A DNA stretch of 64,000 bases from Putridiphycobacter sp965230485 (GTDB lineage Bacteria > Bacteroidota > Bacteroidia > Flavobacteriales_D > Crocinitomicaceae). The notes under the pieces are model-generated. The model ran no database searches, was not told where the DNA came from, and saw nothing but the letters and a program-made list of their open reading frames with translations. Shown here in pieces: positions 26,225-35,207 of the stretch. The stretch's first letter is position 1. Each line of letters opens with the position of its first letter. Where the stretch lies: contig CBDDLA010000001.1 of assembly GCA_965230485.1 (NCBI GenBank), positions 620,001 to 684,000 on the forward strand. Reading direction: 5' to 3'. The position numbers were made by a program, and so were the translations under genes.

Positions 26225-27184
26225 CTATATGTTCAGAGGTTTTATATCTCCATTAGGACTAATAAATAAATACTCCTTTGAAGGTACCGTTACTGGTGAT
26301 ATTGGTACTTCTTTCTTAACCTTTGTCACTCTTAATACAAGTTCATACATAACTTGTATCACTGGCTCAATTATGGTAGGGTTCACCACAAAATCAAACT
26401 CTTTATCTAGTATAGGTTGGTAAAACTGGGTGTTTGATTTGCGGGTTTGTTTTACATTTAGTTGCCTTTTTAAACGCAAAGATGAATTACTATAGGCCTG
26501 ATAAGACTTGTACATTTCGGTTGGTAAAACCACTTTAAAACCATCTGACAACTGTTTTTCATAAGTTTCGAAATTGACAGAAAGGATGTTTTCATAACGC
26601 TTTATTTTTTCATTTAAAACTTCTTCAGCTCTTGCCATGAGTGCTTGCTTAACTGAATCTATTTTTTCAGAAAAATAGTCTACCCGAACCAAATCATAAA
26701 TTTCAGCATTAGCCAGTGAAGCAATGATGTCATTCATCAAGTTGGCATCTTTAAATTTGATGTGAATATTCTTCTTAACCTCAAATCCAGATGGTATTTC
26801 ATTATAGGTTTTTTTACTAAAAATTTTCTTTTCGATTTGAAATTCATAAATCGGAACAAAAGAAATCATATCCACATAAACCTCAACTGATTTTTTTTCT
26901 TCTAAAAATCTTACTGCATTATCAACCCTCTCATTAATAAGATCGTTGACTTCTTTCGCTGTTTTTCCGGTTTGTGTTAAATTAAAAATAGCGACATAGG
27001 CATCTGCCTTCACATTGGTCAAACCTTTTACTCTAACGTAAAGATCGTTGCCTGAAGGGGCATTAACTGAAAAATTATTGTCTACGTAACGTACCTGGTT
27101 TTTATAGTTAATATTTCCTGACATTTGGGCAAAAATTGTCAGGCTAATCAAAAGTGATAAAAGCGATAGTAAAAATGATTTCAT
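26225..27184 (-). CDS. Periplasmic SIMPL/DUF541-like protein
   Basis: This 319-residue protein has a clear signal peptide (LLSLLSLLISLTIFAQ). The middle section (YVAIFNLTQTGKTAKEVNDL, VDMISFVPIYEF, GFEVKKNIHIKF, then IYDLVRVDYFSE) follows the pattern of the SIMPL domain (DUF541): a conserved strand with the partner helix pairing residues and a second K-rich strand. SIMPL proteins are periplasmic or envelope proteins of unclear role. The C-terminal 100 residues are not recognised. It is convergent with the ELWxTDGT protein and the last gene on the minus strand of this block. Confidence 0.6.
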   Translation of the reverse strand: MKSFLLSLLSLLISLTIFAQMSGNINYKNQVRYVDNNFSVNAPSGNDLYVRVKGLTNVKADAYVAIFNLTQTGKTAKEVNDLINERVDNAVRFLEEKKSVEVYVDMISFVPIYEFQIEKKIFSKKTYNEIPSGFEVKKNIHIKFKDANLMNDIIASLANAEIYDLVRVDYFSEKIDSVKQALMARAEEVLNEKIKRYENILSVNFETYEKQLSDGFKVVLPTEMYKSYQAYSNSSLRLKRQLNVKQTRKSNTQFYQPILDKEFDFVVNPTIIEPVIQVMYELVLRVTKVKKEVPISPVTVPSKEYLFISPNGDIKPLNI

Positions 27185-27323
27185 AATAATTTATTTTAAT
27201 GATAATACTGATTTGTCTTATTTTTAGGGCGTTCTTTTCCAATATCTCAGTCAATAACTGAAAAACAAACATTAAACCAACAAGTTAGAGGTTATATTAA
27301 GGCTAATTCAAAGCTATTTATGC

Positions 27324-27794
27324 TTATTCCGGCGGACTAGGTGGTTCTGGCGGTGGAGGCATTTTTTTTATTTTTTTAAATAAAATTCGCTTAAAATCAT
27401 CTTCTGCCTTGAATACCGCCGCCGCTTTTTTCTTTCCAATTTTACCGCTAAACAGACTCAAATACTTCAACTTTATCTCTGCCCTATCTTTTTCAATTAA
27501 TAAGTATTGTCTGGTCAGTTTATACTGTTCGTCAGCTGATAGGACTTCACTGTTTCTTAAGGCTCTTTTGATTTTTCTTTGTCTGGTTTGCAATGCCTTT
27601 GATTCTTTTTCATACTTCTCATAGATCTGCCAAAAGGATTCAGATTCTGAATCCGATAAATTTAATTCATTCACAATAAAGGCTTTCTTATCTTTTTCAA
27701 TGTCTGCACGAATGTTACCTACATTGCTTTGTTGAGCCATTGCAATGGTGGTAACGAACAGCATTAATAATAAAATATATTTTTTCTTCATCAT
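27324..27794 (-). CDS. Spy/CpxP-like periplasmic protein beside an ECF sigma factor
   Basis: This 156-residue secreted protein (signal peptide YILLLMLFVTTIAMAQ) has an all-helical body with LNLSDSESESFWQIYEKYEK and a second helix pair rich in K, R and E, resembling the Spy/CpxP metal- or misfolding-sensing fold. The C-terminus is proline-rich (PPPPEPPSPPE). Its start overlaps the stop of the membrane protein upstream by 4 nt. This three-gene order (ECF sigma, single-TM protein, Spy-like protein) recurs in Bacteroidota and suggests envelope-stress regulation; that is inference. Confidence 0.65.
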   Translation of the reverse strand: MMKKKYILLLMLFVTTIAMAQQSNVGNIRADIEKDKKAFIVNELNLSDSESESFWQIYEKYEKESKALQTRQRKIKRALRNSEVLSADEQYKLTRQYLLIEKDRAEIKLKYLSLFSGKIGKKKAAAVFKAEDDFKRILFKKIKKMPPPPEPPSPPE

Positions 27795-28306
27795 ATATCG
27801 TTTATGTAATCATATATTTCGTCTTCAAGTGCTTCAAACAGTACTTCCTCTTCTAATCCTGTTTCTTGAATATGATCTAAGTTAAGGTCTACTAAATAAT
27901 CCACCAAATCATCTTCATCCAAATAAGCTAAAATAACTTCTTCAGTAGATTGATTGGCAGCTAAATCATCATTACTGCCATTTAAACTTGGCCAAGTAAA
28001 GAACAGTATCAAACTAGCTGCCACCGCACCTAACCATAGAAAAATTTGCTTTGATTCTACCCTTTTAGAAGGTAAAGTAACAGTATTGCTCTCATTTGAA
28101 CTAAAGTCCTTTATATCAAGATTCTTAATCGTTTTTAAATCGTTTTCAAATCGATTTAATGATAATCTACCCAACAAATCGTCTGTCTGATCTTCAAGTT
28201 CAATCAAATGCCAAAGTTCATCAAAAAAAGTATGAAAAAATGTTTCAGGAACTTCTTGCAATTTAGCTTTGCGTAATTTGTTTACTATGTATCTGTCTTC
28301 CTTCAC
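27791..28306 (-). CDS. Single-TM protein, likely anti-sigma-like partner of the ECF sigma factor
   Basis: This 171-residue protein has a helical N-terminal half (residues 1-85), one membrane segment (about 88-107, IFLWLGAVAASLILFF) and a very acidic periplasmic tail with EEVILAYLDEDDLVDYLVD. It follows the ECF sigma gene by 31 nt and overlaps the next gene by 4 nt. The topology and position fit an anti-sigma factor that holds the sigma factor at the membrane, but no canonical zinc (ZAS) motif is seen. Confidence 0.6.
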   Translation of the reverse strand: MKEDRYIVNKLRKAKLQEVPETFFHTFFDELWHLIELEDQTDDLLGRLSLNRFENDLKTIKNLDIKDFSSNESNTVTLPSKRVESKQIFLWLGAVAASLILFFTWPSLNGSNDDLAANQSTEEVILAYLDEDDLVDYLVDLNLDHIQETGLEEEVLFEALEDEIYDYINDI

Positions 28307-28337
28307 TACTAGTATGACTTAAAATTTGATATAAGGT

Positions 28338-28877
28338 TTAAATATTATTAATAAATTCTTCTATTTTTTTGACTGCAATATGATAATTTGCTTTTAAACC
28401 TCCTACACTTGTTCCAAGCATTTCAGAAATATCACTATAATTTAGATCATCAAAGTACTTTAGTTGGAAAACCTGAGCTTGTTTTTCTGGCAATGTTTCA
28501 ATGGCTTTCATTAAAATATCAGAAATTTCTGAACTTGAATATTCTTTCCCTTCAATTGATAAACCATTCTCAATAATTGGATCATCAAGGTCACCTGCAA
28601 AATGTTTCGATTCTTTTTTGAGAAAGGTCAGGGTCTCGTTATGAGCAATTCTATAAATCCATGAGTAAATAGCAGATTGTCCTTTAAAGTTAGGTAATCC
28701 TCGCCAGACTTTAACAAACACATTTTGTAAAATATCCTCAGAATCATTATGGTTTTTTGTCATTCTACGAATCTGCCAATAGATTCTTTCTTGAAAAGTA
28801 TCCACAATTTTCTTAAACCCACCTTTAGCATCTGCCTGGTAAGTATTCCATAAAACCTGATCAAGTTTATTTAGCAT
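28338..28877 (-). CDS. ECF-type RNA polymerase sigma factor
   Basis: This 179-residue sigma-70 family protein has region 2 (residues about 20-90: IYWQIRRMTKNHNDSEDILQNVF split by region 2.2, then AIYSWIYRIAHNETLTFLKK) and region 4 (about 115-175: LPEKQAQVFQLKYFDDLNYSDIS, then LGTSVGGLKANYHIAVKKI). It directs RNA polymerase to an unknown regulon. It starts 28 nt after the stop of the transketolase C-terminal gene on the same strand, so it may be read through from there, and it leads its own cluster with a membrane protein and a Spy-like protein. Confidence 0.9.
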   Translation of the reverse strand: MLNKLDQVLWNTYQADAKGGFKKIVDTFQERIYWQIRRMTKNHNDSEDILQNVFVKVWRGLPNFKGQSAIYSWIYRIAHNETLTFLKKESKHFAGDLDDPIIENGLSIEGKEYSSSEISDILMKAIETLPEKQAQVFQLKYFDDLNYSDISEMLGTSVGGLKANYHIAVKKIEEFINNI

Positions 28878-28905
28878 GCCTTTTCATCATCTTAAGGCAA
28901 TTTTT

Positions 28906-29859
28906 CTACTTTCTAGTCATTACCTTTTCAACTGCCACAATCACATTTGGGGTGTTGATGTTATATTTAGTCAATAACTCCTCTCCTTTTCCACTTTGTC
29001 CAAATACATCATTTACAGCAACCATCTCTAATGGAGTGGGTAATTCACGCGCCAGTAATTGAGCAATTGAATCTCCCAACCCTCCATTCATCATGTGTTC
29101 TTCAGCTGTAACAACACATTTCGTTTTGCGAACTGAGTTTAAGACTGCAGTTTTATCCAAAGGTTTAATGGTGTGAATATTTATTATTTCAGCACTTATT
29201 CCTTTTTCAGCTAATGCCTTTCCTGCCTCAATGGCTTTCCAGACTAAATGTCCTGTTGCAAATATTGATACATCAGTGCCTTCACTAATCATTTGGGCTT
29301 TGCCTATTTCAAATTTTTGGTCTGGTTGAGTAAAATTAGGCACTTTAGGTCTTCCAAATCTCAAATAAACAGGTCCTTTATGGTCGGCAATAGCAATGGT
29401 AGCAGCTTTCGTTTGATTGTAATCGCATGGTGAGATGACCACCATATTAGGCAACATTTTCATTAAACCGATATCTTCCAAAATTTGATGTGTAGCACCA
29501 TCTTCACCTAGCGTGAGTCCAGCATGAGATGCACAAATTTTTACATTTTTATTGGAGTAAGCTACAGACTGTCTGATTTGATCATATACCCTTCCGGTAG
29601 AAAAATTAGCGAACGTTCCAGTAAACGGAATTTTTCCACCGATAGTCAATCCGGCTGCCATTCCAATCATATTAGCTTCTGCAATTCCAGTTTGAAAAAA
29701 CCGTTCTGGATGTGCCGCTTTAAAGGCATCCATTTTTAATGACCCTATTAAATCTGCACATAAACCCACTACGTTTGGATTGGTCTCTCCCAATTCTGAT
29801 AATCCGGCTCCAAATCCTGAACGGGTATCTTTCTGATCAATTATTTCTATATTTTTCAT
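28906..29859 (-). CDS. Transketolase, C-terminal subunit
   Basis: This 317-residue protein holds the pyrimidine-binding and C-terminal domains of transketolase: GIAEANMIGMAAGLTIGG near residue 57, the FANFSTGRVYDQIRQSVAYS stretch near 83, SHAGLTLGEDGATHQ near 110, and the C-terminal ATGHLVWKAIEAG and VTAEEHMMNGGLGD. Together with the N-terminal subunit at 31278-32120 it should form the split enzyme that shuttles two-carbon units in the pentose phosphate pathway (or a DXS-like ThDP enzyme). The two halves are separated here by a secreted vWA gene. Confidence 0.9.
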   Translation of the reverse strand: MKNIEIIDQKDTRSGFGAGLSELGETNPNVVGLCADLIGSLKMDAFKAAHPERFFQTGIAEANMIGMAAGLTIGGKIPFTGTFANFSTGRVYDQIRQSVAYSNKNVKICASHAGLTLGEDGATHQILEDIGLMKMLPNMVVISPCDYNQTKAATIAIADHKGPVYLRFGRPKVPNFTQPDQKFEIGKAQMISEGTDVSIFATGHLVWKAIEAGKALAEKGISAEIINIHTIKPLDKTAVLNSVRKTKCVVTAEEHMMNGGLGDSIAQLLARELPTPLEMVAVNDVFGQSGKGEELLTKYNINTPNVIVAVEKVMTRK

Positions 29860-29879
29860 AATGGAATTAAGTTTCTACT

Positions 29880-31235
29880 TTATAATTTAACGGAGACTCG
29901 GTCTCCTGAAATGATTTGAAAGTCTTTAAATAACGTATAATCTGTTGAAGTAGCATTTTTGTTTCTATAAACCACTCTGTATTCTCCTGGTTGCAAATGA
30001 AGCTGAGATCGGCGATTTTCTGACGAAATATCTGAGACCCAAACCAACTCACCGGTATGATGTTTTAAGAATATTTGTCCAATAATAGGTTGGTAAGACT
30101 GGTAATTAAATAAACCTGACCCTGGAATAGAGATATAACTATATACACTTTGCTCTATTTTAACCCCATTATCGTAAATCCTCGGTAAGGTTAAAATTTC
30201 TACTTCATAATCACCTACCAAGTATTTTTGTAAATCTTCAGCACTTTGAACATTCAGGGTTTCGCATTGTCCTTTTTGTCGAACTAAAACCGAGACATTC
30301 TGACGGGTTGTTCTACCTTTTATTTTTATACCTAAGGAGCCTTGAGGTGTATTCAGATCAATGTGATTATGTCTTCCTCTGGTAATGCCTACTTCCTTAA
30401 TTTCTACTCTAGGCAAGGTATTCGCCACTACATCATATTTTATTTTTGGATCAACAATTGAAATTGTATCTGGGTTACCTTCATAATTCATAGTGTGCAT
30501 AAAGGTGTACTTTAAGTTTTTAGTGCCAGCTTCATAGAAAAAAACAGTAGTATTGGTTTCATTTTCAACACCATTTATATCATTCAAATCGATTTGAATG
30601 GTTGTGCTATTCAACGCATCACTAATCACTGATTTCATTACTTTTTCAAACGATTCAACAGTAGAGGCTTCGTAAAATCGTCCAATACAATTAAAATCAT
30701 TTAAGTAGGCTAAATCAATCCCCAGTCCAACTACAAATGGGGTGACATTAACGCCTTTGCTTTTGAGTTTCTTAGCCACTTCACAGGGGAATCCCTCACA
30801 CGCTTCCAAACCATCTGTAATTAACACAATTACGTTTCTGGTAGTTTTATCTGGAAAATCGTTTGCAGCCTCTTCCAAAGATCTCGCTATTGGCGTGGTT
30901 CCTTTAGGTTGAACATTATAAATAAAATTGATTATTTGATCGTGATTATCAGATTCAAATGGAATTTCAAGTTTAGTATCGTTGCAATCTTGAGAGGTGG
31001 GTGTAATTGGTGATTGGTGACCATAAACCCTTAAGCCCAGTTCCAGATCAGGGATACTTTTTAATTCAGTAATGGTCTCTCTTAGTATTTCTCTTGCCCT
31101 ATCAATTTTAGTACTTCCTTCCCATTTTCCATTCATTGAATTTGACGCATCAAAAATAAAAAGCATCCTTGTGACTTGCTGGCCACTGACGGAAAGGCTT
31201 AAAAAAACAAATAATATAACAAATAAATTCTTCAT
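29880..31235 (-). CDS. Secreted von Willebrand factor A domain protein
   Basis: This 451-residue protein has a signal peptide (LFVILFVFLSLSVSG). A vWA domain spans about residues 22-200, with a complete MIDAS set: D29-A-S-N-S, the threonine in KGTTPIARS, and the aspartate in LITDGLEACEG. It should bind a divalent ion and a protein ligand. The remaining 250 residues are beta-rich and unrecognised, probably Ig-like modules with two cysteines. It sits between the two transketolase subunit genes on the same strand with gaps of 20 and 42 nt, so it is probably co-transcribed with them. No functional link is known. Confidence 0.85.
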   Translation of the reverse strand: MKNLFVILFVFLSLSVSGQQVTRMLFIFDASNSMNGKWEGSTKIDRAREILRETITELKSIPDLELGLRVYGHQSPITPTSQDCNDTKLEIPFESDNHDQIINFIYNVQPKGTTPIARSLEEAANDFPDKTTRNVIVLITDGLEACEGFPCEVAKKLKSKGVNVTPFVVGLGIDLAYLNDFNCIGRFYEASTVESFEKVMKSVISDALNSTTIQIDLNDINGVENETNTTVFFYEAGTKNLKYTFMHTMNYEGNPDTISIVDPKIKYDVVANTLPRVEIKEVGITRGRHNHIDLNTPQGSLGIKIKGRTTRQNVSVLVRQKGQCETLNVQSAEDLQKYLVGDYEVEILTLPRIYDNGVKIEQSVYSYISIPGSGLFNYQSYQPIIGQIFLKHHTGELVWVSDISSENRRSQLHLQPGEYRVVYRNKNATSTDYTLFKDFQIISGDRVSVKL

Positions 31236-31277
31236 AATGGTCCGTTTGATTTCTCTAATGAAAAGACCATACCATTT

Positions 31278-32120
31278 TTAATAATCACCTAAAGTTTCTT
31301 CTAATTGCGCCAATGCAGTTTGTTCTTGCTCAATTGAAGGCGGAGAACCGTGCCACTTATGCGTGCCTTCCATAAAATCTACTCCTTTGCCCATGGAAGT
31401 AGTCATTATAATAACAATGGGCTGTCCTTTTCCGGTCATTTCTTTCGCTTTCCCCAAGGTATCGAGAATCTCCTCGTGATGATGTCCATCCATCTCTAAA
31501 ACCTGCCAGCCAAAAGCTTGCCATTTTAACTTCAAATCACCCAAAGGTAAAACATCATCAATATCGCCATCAATTTGCTTATGGTTGTAATCAATGGTAG
31601 CAATTAAATTATCCACTTTATTTCCAGCTGCGTACATAGCCGCTTCCCAAATTTGACCCTCTTGCAACTCTCCATCACCGTGAAGTGTATATACCATACT
31701 ATTATCGCCATTCAATTTTTTAGCTAGTGCCGCACCAACCGCTACTGATAAACCTTGCCCCAATGAACCAGATGCCATTCTGATTCCAGGCAAACCTTTA
31801 TCTACACTTGGATGTCCTTGAAGCCTGGTTCCAATTTTACGAAATGTACCTAATTCTGATTTTTCGAAATAACCACGGTGAGATAGCACAGAATATAAAA
31901 CTGGTGAAATGTGACCATTTGATAAGAAAAATAAATCTTCATTAATCCCATCCATTGTAAAGTTAGCAGGATCAATACTCATCACTTCAAAATATAAACA
32001 GGTCAGGAAATCTGTACAACCAAGCGACCCTCCTGGATGACCTGATTGAACAGCTGTTACCATTCTAATAATGTCTCGTCGAACCTGACTACTAATCGAT
32101 TTTAATTCTTGAATTTCCAT
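31278..32120 (-). CDS. Transketolase, N-terminal subunit
   Basis: This 280-residue protein carries the thiamine diphosphate-binding half of transketolase: SGHPGGSLGCTDFLTCLYF near residue 26, LSNGHISPVLYS near 67, MASGSLGQGLSVAVGAA near 115, and the ThDP motif GDGELQEGQIWEA near 148 followed by NHKQIDG. It is the first transketolase gene of the operon, preceded by a TAnnTTTG box at 32145-32152. The C-terminal subunit is at 28906-29859. Confidence 0.92.
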   Translation of the reverse strand: MEIQELKSISSQVRRDIIRMVTAVQSGHPGGSLGCTDFLTCLYFEVMSIDPANFTMDGINEDLFFLSNGHISPVLYSVLSHRGYFEKSELGTFRKIGTRLQGHPSVDKGLPGIRMASGSLGQGLSVAVGAALAKKLNGDNSMVYTLHGDGELQEGQIWEAAMYAAGNKVDNLIATIDYNHKQIDGDIDDVLPLGDLKLKWQAFGWQVLEMDGHHHEEILDTLGKAKEMTGKGQPIVIIMTTSMGKGVDFMEGTHKWHGSPPSIEQEQTALAQLEETLGDY

Positions 32121-32144
32121 GGTGTTTTGACCTTATTTTAACCA

Positions 32145-32152
32145 CAAAAATA
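32145..32152 (-). promoter_or_regulatory. Candidate transketolase operon promoter -7 box
   Basis: On the minus strand this reads TATTTTTG, matching TAnnTTTG, 24 nt before the start codon at 32120. Confidence 0.5.
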
Positions 32153-32230
32153 ACGGAATTTAAACGCTGATTACTTTTATTTATAATTTATAGTCAACAT
32201 TTTATTAACGATAAATCAGTTCAATAAAAA

Positions 32231-33295
32231 TTAAACTTTAAAGTCTTTGGAAGACAACTGACTGAACGTTTTAACACCCTTTAAAAATTTTTGGGTAACG
32301 ATACTTTTCTGATACAAACCAGCATCATTAAATTGCGTGGCAAGACCTTTAGTCACCTTTCTTTTTTTCATTAAAGCCCCCCAATTTCTATACACGCTTA
32401 AGTGCGCTCTAAACACTGCCCAAAAATGACGGAATTGACCTTTTAACAGGAATGAACCGGAAGCAATACCATCAATCATTAACCGAATAAACAATTTAAA
32501 TAAAAGGCCTTTCTCATGATTTTTTGCAATCATGTATAAACTATTCCTAAAATTTAAATAGGTTTTTCTAGGATTCATATAATTTAACGTACCTCCGCCA
32601 ACATGATAGACGGAAGATCCGGCAGCAAACATTATTTTATGATTCGCTCTTTTTAGTCGCCAACAGAGGTCAATCTCTTCCATATGAGCAAAAAAATCAT
32701 CATCCAGTCCACCCATTTGATGATATAAATCAGCCCTAATGAACAAACAAGCTCCAGTCGCCCAAAATACCTCTTTATCAAAATCATACTGTCCTTTATC
32801 TTCTTCCACTAATTCAAATAAGCGTCCCTGACAAAATGGATAGTAATTTTTGTCTAAATAACCTCCTGCTGCACCAGCATGTTCAAAAACTTTTTTATTT
32901 TTATATGATAGGATTTTAGGTTGAACCGCTGCTATTTTATCATCTGATTCTAATAAATTAATACAAGGTGCTAACCAATTTTCGGTGACTTCGATATCAG
33001 AATTCAATAAAACATAATATTTAGCTTTTACCAGACTTAAAGCTTGGTTATAACCTGTTGCAAAGCCACCATTGGTTGGATTAATGATGATTCGAACATC
33101 AGGAAATTGAGCTTTGAGAAAATCAACAGAATCATCAGTCGATTGGTTATCTGCTACAATAATTTCAGCACCATTGGAATACTCAATGACTGTAGGTAAA
33201 AACTGTTCCAAGAATGATTTCCCGTTGTAATTGAGTATGACTACTGTAGTATTCAAAATTTCTTTTTTTATGAGTGCAAAAGTACTAATCTTCAA
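32231..33295 (-). CDS. Family 2 glycosyltransferase
   Basis: This 354-residue GT-A transferase resembles rhamnosyl or N-acetylglucosaminyl transferases of cell-surface polysaccharide assembly. It has TVVILNYNGKSFLEQFLPT near residue 16, NPTNGGFATGYNQAL near 78, the metal-binding LNSDIEV near 97, and the late GGLDDDFFAHMEEIDLCWRLK near 195. It has no clear transmembrane segment, though the C-terminal region is basic and amphipathic. The start at 33295 overlaps the upstream GWxTD gene by 11 nt. An in-frame TTG 13 codons later (33256) would give NTTVVILNYNG and is also plausible. Confidence 0.9.
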   Translation of the reverse strand: MKISTFALIKKEILNTTVVILNYNGKSFLEQFLPTVIEYSNGAEIIVADNQSTDDSVDFLKAQFPDVRIIINPTNGGFATGYNQALSLVKAKYYVLLNSDIEVTENWLAPCINLLESDDKIAAVQPKILSYKNKKVFEHAGAAGGYLDKNYYPFCQGRLFELVEEDKGQYDFDKEVFWATGACLFIRADLYHQMGGLDDDFFAHMEEIDLCWRLKRANHKIMFAAGSSVYHVGGGTLNYMNPRKTYLNFRNSLYMIAKNHEKGLLFKLFIRLMIDGIASGSFLLKGQFRHFWAVFRAHLSVYRNWGALMKKRKVTKGLATQFNDAGLYQKSIVTQKFLKGVKTFSQLSSKDFKV

Positions 33296-34709
33296 AGAAT
33301 ATACCGCTATTTCTATCTATCGATTCATCTAAACCATTCAAAGAATTGTTTCGCTTTAGAATCTCGTGTCGCCAGTTTTGATTTTGGACTTCTCCAGGCA
33401 AATCAGAATGAATTAAAGGGTAATCGTTTGTTACTAAATCAGGGTTATAAAAAACGAAACGGACGTTAGACCTCTGTCCAATTCTATAAAAATGCCATAT
33501 TTGATATGGATAAGCACTTGTTCCTGTTGGTTGATCTGTTACATAATTTGGAGAACCGTATTTGAGATGGATTCTTCCCCTGTCAGACTCAAATCCTCTT
33601 TTTATCTGTGTGCCAAATAGTCGTTCAGCATAATACACCTGTTGTTTATAATCTAACCAAGCTCTTAGAGCTTCGTTTGGATTCGTTTCTTTCCAAAACG
33701 AGTAAATGTATTGACGCATGTAAGTTGTATCTTTTCTTTCAAGTGCTTTATAAATTTTTTCTACTTCATGTTGAGGTGCAATAGGCACCAAACTAGCTAA
33801 AAAATAGGGTATCGAATCTGTTTTTAATTCTTCGGAAAAGGACAAATCAATATCACTGACATCAACCTTTATTTCTTCAAAGAACTCATCATTTCTTCTC
33901 CTAAACGTTACCATTTTACTCAATAACGTGTCATTTGTTTTATTAATCACATCAATCACCAAATTATATTCACCACTAACCAGTTTTGTAATAGGTAAAA
34001 TATTAATCACAGGATCAATAGCATTGGCTTTTAATTTTTTATACTGAAAAAAATCTTCCAGGTATTCTCCTGTCCTCTTTTTTTGGACTTGAAACGTGGC
34101 GGCTAAGTACTCATTGGAATCTATCACTGAATTGACATTGTAAAACTCTAAATAATAGACTAATTTATCATAGTTCGGTGGAAAATAATTACTGAAATAG
34201 GGAATCATTTGATAACCATTTTTCGTAAAATTATTGGTCTCTTTAGTTTTATTAAGATTTTGAATAAATTCTACATCAGATACCTCTACCCGTTTTGGTT
34301 TTTGAACGCCTATTGAAATATCATAATTACCCACTACTGTTTCATCAGCATATAAATCTTTAATTACTAACTCAAACTCATACTTCCCTGAGGCCAATTT
34401 AAATCTTCTCAAATCATAAAAATCATCTACTACCATGTTTTTCATTAATGGAGAGAGCAGATTATATTTATCCACGGCCACTATTTTATCACCCTGCTTA
34501 AAAATTTGAGTAATTTCAACTGAAGCCTGTAAGTCTCCAATCGAATCTTTTCTAAATTTTAATGACCCTGCATTAAATTGTAAAGATGTTTCAACATATG
34601 GCTCATGATTTTGATCAAAAAAGACATAATAATTGAAAAATACCTGAGGAGATGCTTTTACATCCACTAATGAGCTAAAAAGAAAGAAAAGTATGACCAG
34701 TTTTTTCAT
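33285..34709 (-). CDS. GWxTD domain-containing secreted protein
   Basis: This 474-residue protein has a signal peptide (LVILFFLFSSLVDVKA), a long beta-rich N-terminal part, and a C-terminal GWxTD domain (about 365-440). Typical late features are ERLFGTQIKRGFESDRGRI, HLKYGSPNYV and YPYQIWHFYRIG, close to the family's YGPPDxV and PYEIWYY patterns; the GWxTD tetrad itself is degenerate here. The family is abundant in Bacteroidota envelopes and of unknown function. It leads a two-gene transcript with the glycosyltransferase. Confidence 0.82.
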   Translation of the reverse strand: MKKLVILFFLFSSLVDVKASPQVFFNYYVFFDQNHEPYVETSLQFNAGSLKFRKDSIGDLQASVEITQIFKQGDKIVAVDKYNLLSPLMKNMVVDDFYDLRRFKLASGKYEFELVIKDLYADETVVGNYDISIGVQKPKRVEVSDVEFIQNLNKTKETNNFTKNGYQMIPYFSNYFPPNYDKLVYYLEFYNVNSVIDSNEYLAATFQVQKKRTGEYLEDFFQYKKLKANAIDPVINILPITKLVSGEYNLVIDVINKTNDTLLSKMVTFRRRNDEFFEEIKVDVSDIDLSFSEELKTDSIPYFLASLVPIAPQHEVEKIYKALERKDTTYMRQYIYSFWKETNPNEALRAWLDYKQQVYYAERLFGTQIKRGFESDRGRIHLKYGSPNYVTDQPTGTSAYPYQIWHFYRIGQRSNVRFVFYNPDLVTNDYPLIHSDLPGEVQNQNWRHEILKRNNSLNGLDESIDRNSGIFFED

Positions 34710-34717
34710 TACTTCAT

Positions 34718-34725
34718 CAAATTTA
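34718..34725 (-). promoter_or_regulatory. Candidate GWxTD gene promoter -7 box
   Basis: On the minus strand this reads TAAATTTG, matching TAnnTTTG. It ends only 8 nt before the ATG at 34709, so the 5' UTR would be very short or absent. Confidence 0.45.
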
Positions 34726-34859
34726 CGGAAAGTTTAATTGATAGACGTATTTTATTTGATGAGGGGTATCAAAAATGATGTCAAAGCAAAAAATGAATCG
34801 AAAATCAGGAAAAAAAATATTTTTTTTTCGATTTTTTTACCCGAATAAAAAAATAGTAC

Positions 34860-34867
34860 TACTTTTG
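34860..34867 (+). promoter_or_regulatory. Candidate tRNA-Ser promoter -7 box
   Basis: TACTTTTG matches TAnnTTTG and ends 4 nt before the mature tRNA 5' end, which would place the transcription start at or next to G1 of the tRNA. Confidence 0.5.
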
Positions 34868-34871
34868 GCGC

Positions 34872-34956
34872 GGAGAATTGGCAGAGTGGTCGAATGCGGT
34901 AGTCTTGAAAACTATTGTACCGCAAGGTACCGGGGGTTCGAATCCCTCATTCTCCG
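34872..34956 (+). tRNA. tRNA-Ser(UGA)
   Basis: All arms fold. The acceptor stem is GGAGAAT with ATTCTCC plus a G discriminator. The D arm is GGCAGAGTGGTCGAATGCG-like. The anticodon stem GTAGT/ACTAT holds the loop CTTGAAA with anticodon TGA. The long class II variable arm GTACC/GGTAC has a GCAA loop, and the T arm is GGGGG-TTCGAAT-CCCTC. The long variable arm and the TGA anticodon identify tRNA-Ser. The CCA end is not encoded (the gene is followed by CAAA). It is transcribed alone with a terminator 8 nt later. Confidence 0.96.
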
Positions 34957-34963
34957 CAAAAAG

Positions 34964-34993
34964 AAAACCAAGCATTTTATGCTTGGTTTTTTT
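34964..34993 (+). terminator. Intrinsic terminator after tRNA-Ser
   Basis: A 10-bp perfect stem (AACCAAGCAT / ATGCTTGGTT) with a 3-nt loop is followed by seven T. Confidence 0.9.
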
Positions 34994-35207
34994 GTGCAAT
35001 AAACTGAAACCCGTTTTAAGCTTATCCAATAAAAAAAATGACATATTAAACTAAAAACGATTTTATAGTTTAATGATTTTAAAGTGATAGCATCTTTAAC
35101 CTATTAAAAAGGTAACCTCAACATCCCGTAATTGCAATAGTTCACCATCTACTATATTTTCAAGTCTTCTTTATTTTTACTATCTTACACTTCAATTTTG
35201 ATTACTC

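Noticed and set aside
34859..35044. Minus-strand reading frame over the tRNA
   Set aside because: It covers tRNA-Ser and its terminator; the tRNA structure explains the sequence.
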